Source: Mycobacterium sp. MFM001
Lineage (GTDB): Bacteria > Actinomycetota > Actinomycetes > Mycobacteriales > Mycobacteriaceae
Reading direction: 5' to 3'
Assembly: GCF_003402475.1 (NCBI RefSeq)
Contig: NZ_BFAB01000008.1
Coordinates: 1-64,000, forward strand
Length of the DNA stretch: 64,000 nt
Within the stretch, counting starts at the first letter, position 1, and each line of letters begins with the position of its first letter. Position numbers and translations under genes: made by a program. The notes beneath the pieces are model-generated. The model did no database searches. It was not told the DNA's origin and saw only the letters and a list, made by a program, of their open reading frames with translations. Shown piece after piece: positions 60,587 to 64,000 of the stretch.

Positions 60587-61718
60587 GTCGCTCCGCCCGT
60601 GGGACCGTGAGCTCCCATTCGGTCCCTGCGCCGACATCGGTGCTCAGCTGCGCGCTGCCGCCCAGCGCGGCCAGGCGTCCCACGATGGATTTCGAGATCC
60701 CCACATGTCCTTGCCGGACCGCCTCGTCGAGTCGGCCGGCCGGGATGCCCACCCCGTCGTCGCGGACACTGACCGTCACCGCGTCCCCCAGATCCTCCAG
60801 CAGCACGAACGCCCGGGCATCCGGACCCGCATGAAAGCGCACGTTGTCCAGCGCGTTGCCGACCGCCGCGTCGAGCTCGTCGGCCACATGCCGCACCAGC
60901 GGCACCGGCGTGGCCGGCAAGCTGATCGACACCCGCTCGTCTTGCCTGCGGGTCAACAGGGTGCGGATGTCGACCGTTGTCGCGTCGCCGTCGCGCGGCA
61001 AGTCCGCCGAGGCCACCAGCCGGCGCAACGCCCGTTCCTGTTCACCCGCCAAATCCGCGAGATCGGCGGCGTCGCCGCCGATCTCGCGGCCACGCTTGGA
61101 TACCAGCGCCAGCACCTGGATTACACCGTCATGAACATGACGCGACAGGCGTTCGCGTTCCTCGACCGCGACCGACAGCCGGATCGCCTGCTGCAGCTCC
61201 TCGTGGGCGCGTCGAGCAGTCTGTGCGGCCATGCCGATGGCCAACCCGAGCGCGATCTCGACAATGAGGGTGGCGTTATGGCTCATGTCCAGGGTGAAGT
61301 AATTTTTGACGGCGAAATTGGTTGCCATCACGGCCATTCCCGTCACCATGCCGCCGGCAGGGCCGAACAGCAACGCTGCAGAAATCGTCGGATTGGTCGC
61401 CCACAACGTCGTGGGCCACGTCTGGTTGTCCGACGCCCACTGCGCCGACGCCACAACCCTGTTCGAGCACATCAACAAGACCACGACCACGATCTCGGCG
61501 AGCACCCACGCCGGCCGCCGCCCAAACCCCCGCAGATAAGCGACCGCGCACACCACGCTGAACCCGAGTAGAACCGCGCACAACGCCCACGCCAGCGCGG
61601 GCCGGCGCAAATCGGCATTGACCGCGACCTGAAACCCCAACGCATACAGGCAGCTCAGCAGACGAAAGACCTGCGCCGCCCGCCACAGCGGCGCGACCGG
61701 ATCGCTGCGGCTGGACAT
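60576..61718 (-). CDS. MacS-type sensor histidine kinase
   Basis: A 380-aa NarL-type kinase from ATG 61718. LWRAAQVFRLLSCLYALGFQVAVN and four more helices form a membrane sensor without a large external loop (the DUF5931/MacS domain). Then a coiled coil with the phospho-acceptor H196 in RHVHDGVIQVLAL (HisKA_3), the ATPase N-box DAAVGNALDNV and G-box VRDDGVGIPAGRL. In Streptomyces MacS/MacR is a two-component pair that controls morphogenesis and antibiotic genes; that name is from similarity of layout. In-frame ATGs at 61736 and 61754 are possible starts. Confidence 0.9.
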   Translation of the reverse strand: MSSRSDPVAPLWRAAQVFRLLSCLYALGFQVAVNADLRRPALAWALCAVLLGFSVVCAVAYLRGFGRRPAWVLAEIVVVVLLMCSNRVVASAQWASDNQTWPTTLWATNPTISAALLFGPAGGMVTGMAVMATNFAVKNYFTLDMSHNATLIVEIALGLAIGMAAQTARRAHEELQQAIRLSVAVEERERLSRHVHDGVIQVLALVSKRGREIGGDAADLADLAGEQERALRRLVASADLPRDGDATTVDIRTLLTRRQDERVSISLPATPVPLVRHVADELDAAVGNALDNVRFHAGPDARAFVLLEDLGDAVTVSVRDDGVGIPAGRLDEAVRQGHVGISKSIVGRLAALGGSAQLSTDVGAGTEWELTVPRAERHGG

Positions 61719-61761
61719 CACCGGGCCATGCCTCATCTTGTCGAGTCGCCGCAAATTGCTA

Positions 61762-62640
61762 CTAGCGCCCGTAGCCCGGACGTCGGCGCCGCAGGTAGCG
61801 CTCGAACTCGGCCGCCAGCGCGTCGCCGTCGATCTTGCCGAGTGCCTCGTGCATGTCGACCTCGGCGTCGCCGCGCTGCTCCAAGGAGGTCACGTACTCG
61901 GCGATCTCGTCGTCCTCGGACGTCATCTCGCTGACGGCCTGCTCCCACTCCTCGGCCTGCGCCGGCAGATCGCCCAGGGGCACCTCGATGTCGAGCACAT
62001 CCTCGACGCGGCGCAGCAGCGCCATCGTCGCCTTCGGGTTGGGCGGCTGCGACACGTAGTGTGGCACCGCCGCCCAGAACGTCACCGCCGGGATCCCCGC
62101 GGCAACGCACGCGTCCTGGAACACCCCGGCGATGCCCGTCGGCCCCTCGTAGCGGGTTTCCTGCAGCCCGAAGCGCAGCGCCGACTCCGGCGAGTAGGCC
62201 GCGCCGGACACCGGCACCGGCCGGGTGTGCGGCGTGTCGGCCAGCAATGCGCCCAGGATCACCACGGTGTCGACGTTGAGCTTGTCTGCGACGGCCAGCA
62301 GCTCGGCGCAGAACGTGCGCCAGCGCATGTTGGGCTCCACGCCGTTCATCAGCACGATGTCGCGGTCACTGCCGGGCGGGCGGCAGTGCGAGATTCGCAT
62401 CGACGGCCACACCAGCTCCCGGGTGACGCCGTCGACCTGGCGGATCACCGGCCGGTTGACCTGGTAGTCGTAGTAGGCCTCGTCGTCGATCTCGACGATG
62501 GGCTCGGCCTCCCAGATCGCGTCCAGATGCTCGAGGGCATCGCTGGCCGCGTCGCCGGCGTCGTTCCAGCCCTCGAACGCGGCCACGACGATCGTGTTGT
62601 GCAGTTCGGGCAGCCTGTCGCTGGTATCCGGCGAGGTCAC
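61762..62640 (-). CDS. PAC2-family protein (Rv2125-like)
   Basis: A 292-aa PAC2 protein, the same length as Rv2125. HNTIVVAAFEGWNDAGDAASDALEHL is the N-terminal signature, IVLMNGVEPNMRW and VVILGALLADTPHTRPVPVSG the central sheet; the C-terminus is an acidic helix region. PAC2 relatives in eukaryotes are proteasome assembly chaperones and mycobacteria have proteasomes, but a chaperone role here is unproven. GTG 62640. It shares the strand with the two-component genes downstream (gap 43 bp) and is divergent from metH. Confidence 0.92.
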   Translation of the reverse strand: MTSPDTSDRLPELHNTIVVAAFEGWNDAGDAASDALEHLDAIWEAEPIVEIDDEAYYDYQVNRPVIRQVDGVTRELVWPSMRISHCRPPGSDRDIVLMNGVEPNMRWRTFCAELLAVADKLNVDTVVILGALLADTPHTRPVPVSGAAYSPESALRFGLQETRYEGPTGIAGVFQDACVAAGIPAVTFWAAVPHYVSQPPNPKATMALLRRVEDVLDIEVPLGDLPAQAEEWEQAVSEMTSEDDEIAEYVTSLEQRGDAEVDMHEALGKIDGDALAAEFERYLRRRRPGYGR

Positions 62641-62787
62641 GAACTCAGCCTAAAGCCTGTGGGAAGCTGGCGACGTGGCGACAAACCGACCCAAATTGAT
62701 AGACGAGCTATGCTTGTGGGGATGACTTCCACCGGGTCGAGCTGAGCTGGGGCGTCCAGGCGTCGGGTGCCGACGTAGACTTTCACC
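62641..62787 (+). promoter_or_regulatory. metH promoter region upstream of the riboswitch
   Basis: About 150 bp between the divergent PAC2 and metH leaders. A TATGCT hexamer at 62709-62714 could be the -10 of metH; transcription from about 62721 would give a leader near 148 nt that contains the SAH riboswitch. TTGATA at 62696 is only 7 bp from it, too close for a -35. Confidence 0.4.
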
Positions 62788-62847
62788 GCCGAGAGGCGTT
62801 GCAACGGATACGGGTATCCGCCACGCTCGGCAGAGTCAAGGACGCCT
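62788..62847 (+). ncRNA. S-adenosylhomocysteine (SAH) riboswitch candidate in the metH leader
   Basis: P1 is GCCGAG (62788-62793) with CTCGGC (62826-62831); P2 is CGGATAC (62805-62811) with GTATCCG (62814-62820); the pseudoknot is AGGCGT (62794-62799) with ACGCCT (62842-62847), all perfect. The conserved core AGGCGTTGCAA matches the GAGCGCUGCAA stretch of proteobacterial SAH aptamers and sits at the same place, and the P1-to-pseudoknot linker AGAGTCAAG matches their CGUUCAAA type. The pseudoknot ends 8 bases before GGAAGG, the metH ribosome site. SAH aptamers turn genes on when SAH accumulates, fitting metH. Confidence 0.87.
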
Positions 62848-62868
62848 TCCGCTACGGAAGGAACGTAC

Positions 62869-64000
62869 GTGAACAATTTCGCGCCGAACATCCGCCCTGA
62901 CTGCACCGACGAACTGACGGCTGCTCTGCGCCAGCGGATCATCGTGATCGACGGTGCGATGGGCACGGCGATCCAGCGGGACCGGCCCGACGAGGCCGGC
63001 TACCGCGGCGACCGGTTCACCGAATGGCCGACCGCTCTTCAGGGCAACAACGACCTGCTCACCCTGACGCAGCCGCAGATCATCGAGGGGATCCACCGCG
63101 AGTACCTCGAGGCGGGCGCCGACATCCTGGAAACCAACACGTTCAACGCGAACGCGATCTCGCTCTCCGACTACGACATGGCCGACCTGGCCTACGAACT
63201 CAACTACGCCGGCGCCGCCCTGGCCCGCAAGGCCGCCGACGAGTACAGCACCCCGGAGAAGCCCCGGTACGTCGCCGGCGCAATCGGGCCGACGACGCGC
63301 ACCGCGTCGATCTCGCCGGACGTCAACGACCCCGGAGCCCGCAACGTCTCCTACGACCAGCTGGTCGCCGCCTACCTGGAGGCTGCCAACGGCCTGGTCG
63401 ACGGCGGCGCCGACCTGCTCATCATCGAGACGATCTTCGACTCGCTGAACGCCAAGGCGGCGGTGTTCGCCGTCGAGACGCTGTTCGAGGACCGCGGACG
63501 CCGCTGGCCGGTCATCATCTCGGGCACCATCACCGACGCCTCGGGGCGGACGTTGTCGGGTCAGGTCACCGAGGCGTTCTGGAACTCGATCCGGCACGCC
63601 AAACCGATCGCGGTCGGCCTCAACTGCGCCCTGGGCGCGCCGGAGATGAGGCCGTACATCGCCGAGATGTCGCGGATCGCAGACACTTTCGTCTCCTGCT
63701 ATCCAAATGCCGGGCTGCCCAACGCCTTCGGCGAGTACGACGAGACCCCGGAGCGTCAGGCCGGCTACATCGCCGACTTCGCCGAGGCCGGGCTGGTCAA
63801 CATCGTCGGCGGTTGCTGCGGAACCGCGCCTCCGCACATCGCCGAGATCGCCAAGGTCGTCGAGGGCAAGCCGCCGCGCGAGGTGCCGAAAATCGATGTG
63901 GCCACCCGGCTTTCAGGCCTGGAGCCGCTCAACATCACCGACGACTCCCTGTTCGTGAACATCGGTGAGCGCACCAACATCACCGGCTCAGCCCGGTTCC
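62869..64000 (+). CDS. metH: Cobalamin-dependent methionine synthase MetH (3' end outside window)
   Basis: 377 codons from GTG 62869 to the window edge. The homocysteine-binding barrel (about 1-330) is complete: [83 protein letters not shown] (zinc Cys) and [17 protein letters not shown] (zinc Cys pair). The pterin domain starts with [16 protein letters not shown], where the window ends. MetH moves a methyl group from methyl-THF to homocysteine through cobalamin. GGAAGG lies seven bases upstream. The leader holds the riboswitch. Confidence 0.97.
   Translation, partial: MNNFAPNIRPDCTDELTAALRQRIIVIDGAMGTAIQRDRPDEAGYRGDRFTEWPTALQGNNDLLTLTQPQIIEGIHREYLEAGADILETNTFNANAISLSDYDMADLAYELNYAGAALARKAADEYSTPEKPRYVAGAIGPTTRTASISPDVNDPGARNVSYDQLVAAYLEAANGLVDGGADLLIIETIFDSLNAKAAVFAVETLFEDRGRRWPVIISGTITDASGRTLSGQVTEAFWNSIRHAKPIAVGLNCALGAPEMRPYIAEMSRIADTFVSCYPNAGLPNAFGEYDETPERQAGYIADFAEAGLVNIVGGCCGTAPPHIAEIAKVVEGKPPREVPKIDVATRLSGLEPLNITDDSLFVNIGERTNITGSARF

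Noticed and set aside
62696..62714. TTGATA plus TATGCT as a -35/-10 pair for metH
   Set aside because: The hexamers are only 7 bp apart; just the -10-like element is kept, with low confidence.
62641..62787. Cobalamin riboswitch before metH
   Set aside because: No B12-box-like sequence is visible and the leader is too short; the structure found fits an SAH aptamer instead.

Overview
The window is a high-GC actinobacterial chromosome segment from a Mycobacterium, most likely a slow grower. The evidence is the gene order, which follows M. tuberculosis Rv2191 down to Rv2124c in reverse orientation, together with frequent GTG/TTG starts, mycobacterial envelope genes (pimB', mptA, mptC, fadD15, lppM, lppL), the mycothiol gene mshC and Wag31. 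IS6110 and the PE_PGRS/PPE genes that interrupt this stretch in M. tuberculosis H37Rv are absent. Locus names in the entries are recalled homologies, not search results.

Layout. (1) 1-10081: a DEDDh exonuclease/GIY-YIG protein (cut by the left edge), an NlpC/P60 peptidoglycan hydrolase, a peptidase-MA-like protein, pimB', fadD15, and a cluster of two SRPBCC lipid-binding proteins, an ArsA/GET3-type ATPase and a PlsC-type acyltransferase. (2) 10089-21095: mannosyltransferases mptC and mptA for lipomannan/LAM, aroG, pknL with its divergent DNA-binding partner, idsA2, an MTHFR-like protein, lppM and a GNAT acetyltransferase. (3) 21266-42704: a DUF3040 protein with an intrinsic terminator, then the dcw division and cell-wall cluster mraZ-rsmH-ftsL-ftsI-murE-murF-mraY-murD-ftsW-murG-murC-ftsQ-ftsZ-pgeF-yggS-sepF-yggT-wag31. 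Many of its genes overlap by 4 bp (ATGA or GTGA). (4) 42708-45230: a variable strip ending at a tRNA-Leu(GAG) gene, with a phosphoribosyltransferase, a small membrane protein, an SDR oxidoreductase and the remnant of another gene. (5) 45316-56695: an M20 peptidase, a PEBP protein, pyrD, lppL, uppP, a histidine phosphatase, DUF3090, a SCO1664-type kinase-like protein, an inserted 13E12/DUF222 HNH gene, cysQ and mshC. (6) 56714-61718: an accessory block of acyltransferase-3, a DUF2339 membrane protein and a MacRS-like two-component system. (7) 61762-64000: a PAC2 protein and metH (cut by the right edge).

The window mainly builds and divides the cell envelope. Lipid II precursor synthesis (murE/F/D/G/C, mraY, uppP), septum machinery (ftsL/I/W/Q/Z, sepF, wag31) and PIM/LM/LAM mannosylation (pimB', mptA, mptC) lie side by side, with the Ser/Thr kinase PknL nearby.

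The most notable non-coding signals are: a well-formed S-adenosylhomocysteine riboswitch candidate in the metH leader; a 10-bp-phased TGGGG array (MraZ boxes) before mraZ; a LexA/SOS box lying on the start codon of the 13E12 gene; a palindrome family between convergent genes; and a dispersed repeat with core GGCGATCGCAAGC that has been taken into the 3' coding ends of ftsW and cysQ. Three genes appear to lack any ATG/GTG/TTG at the position their conserved N-terminus requires.
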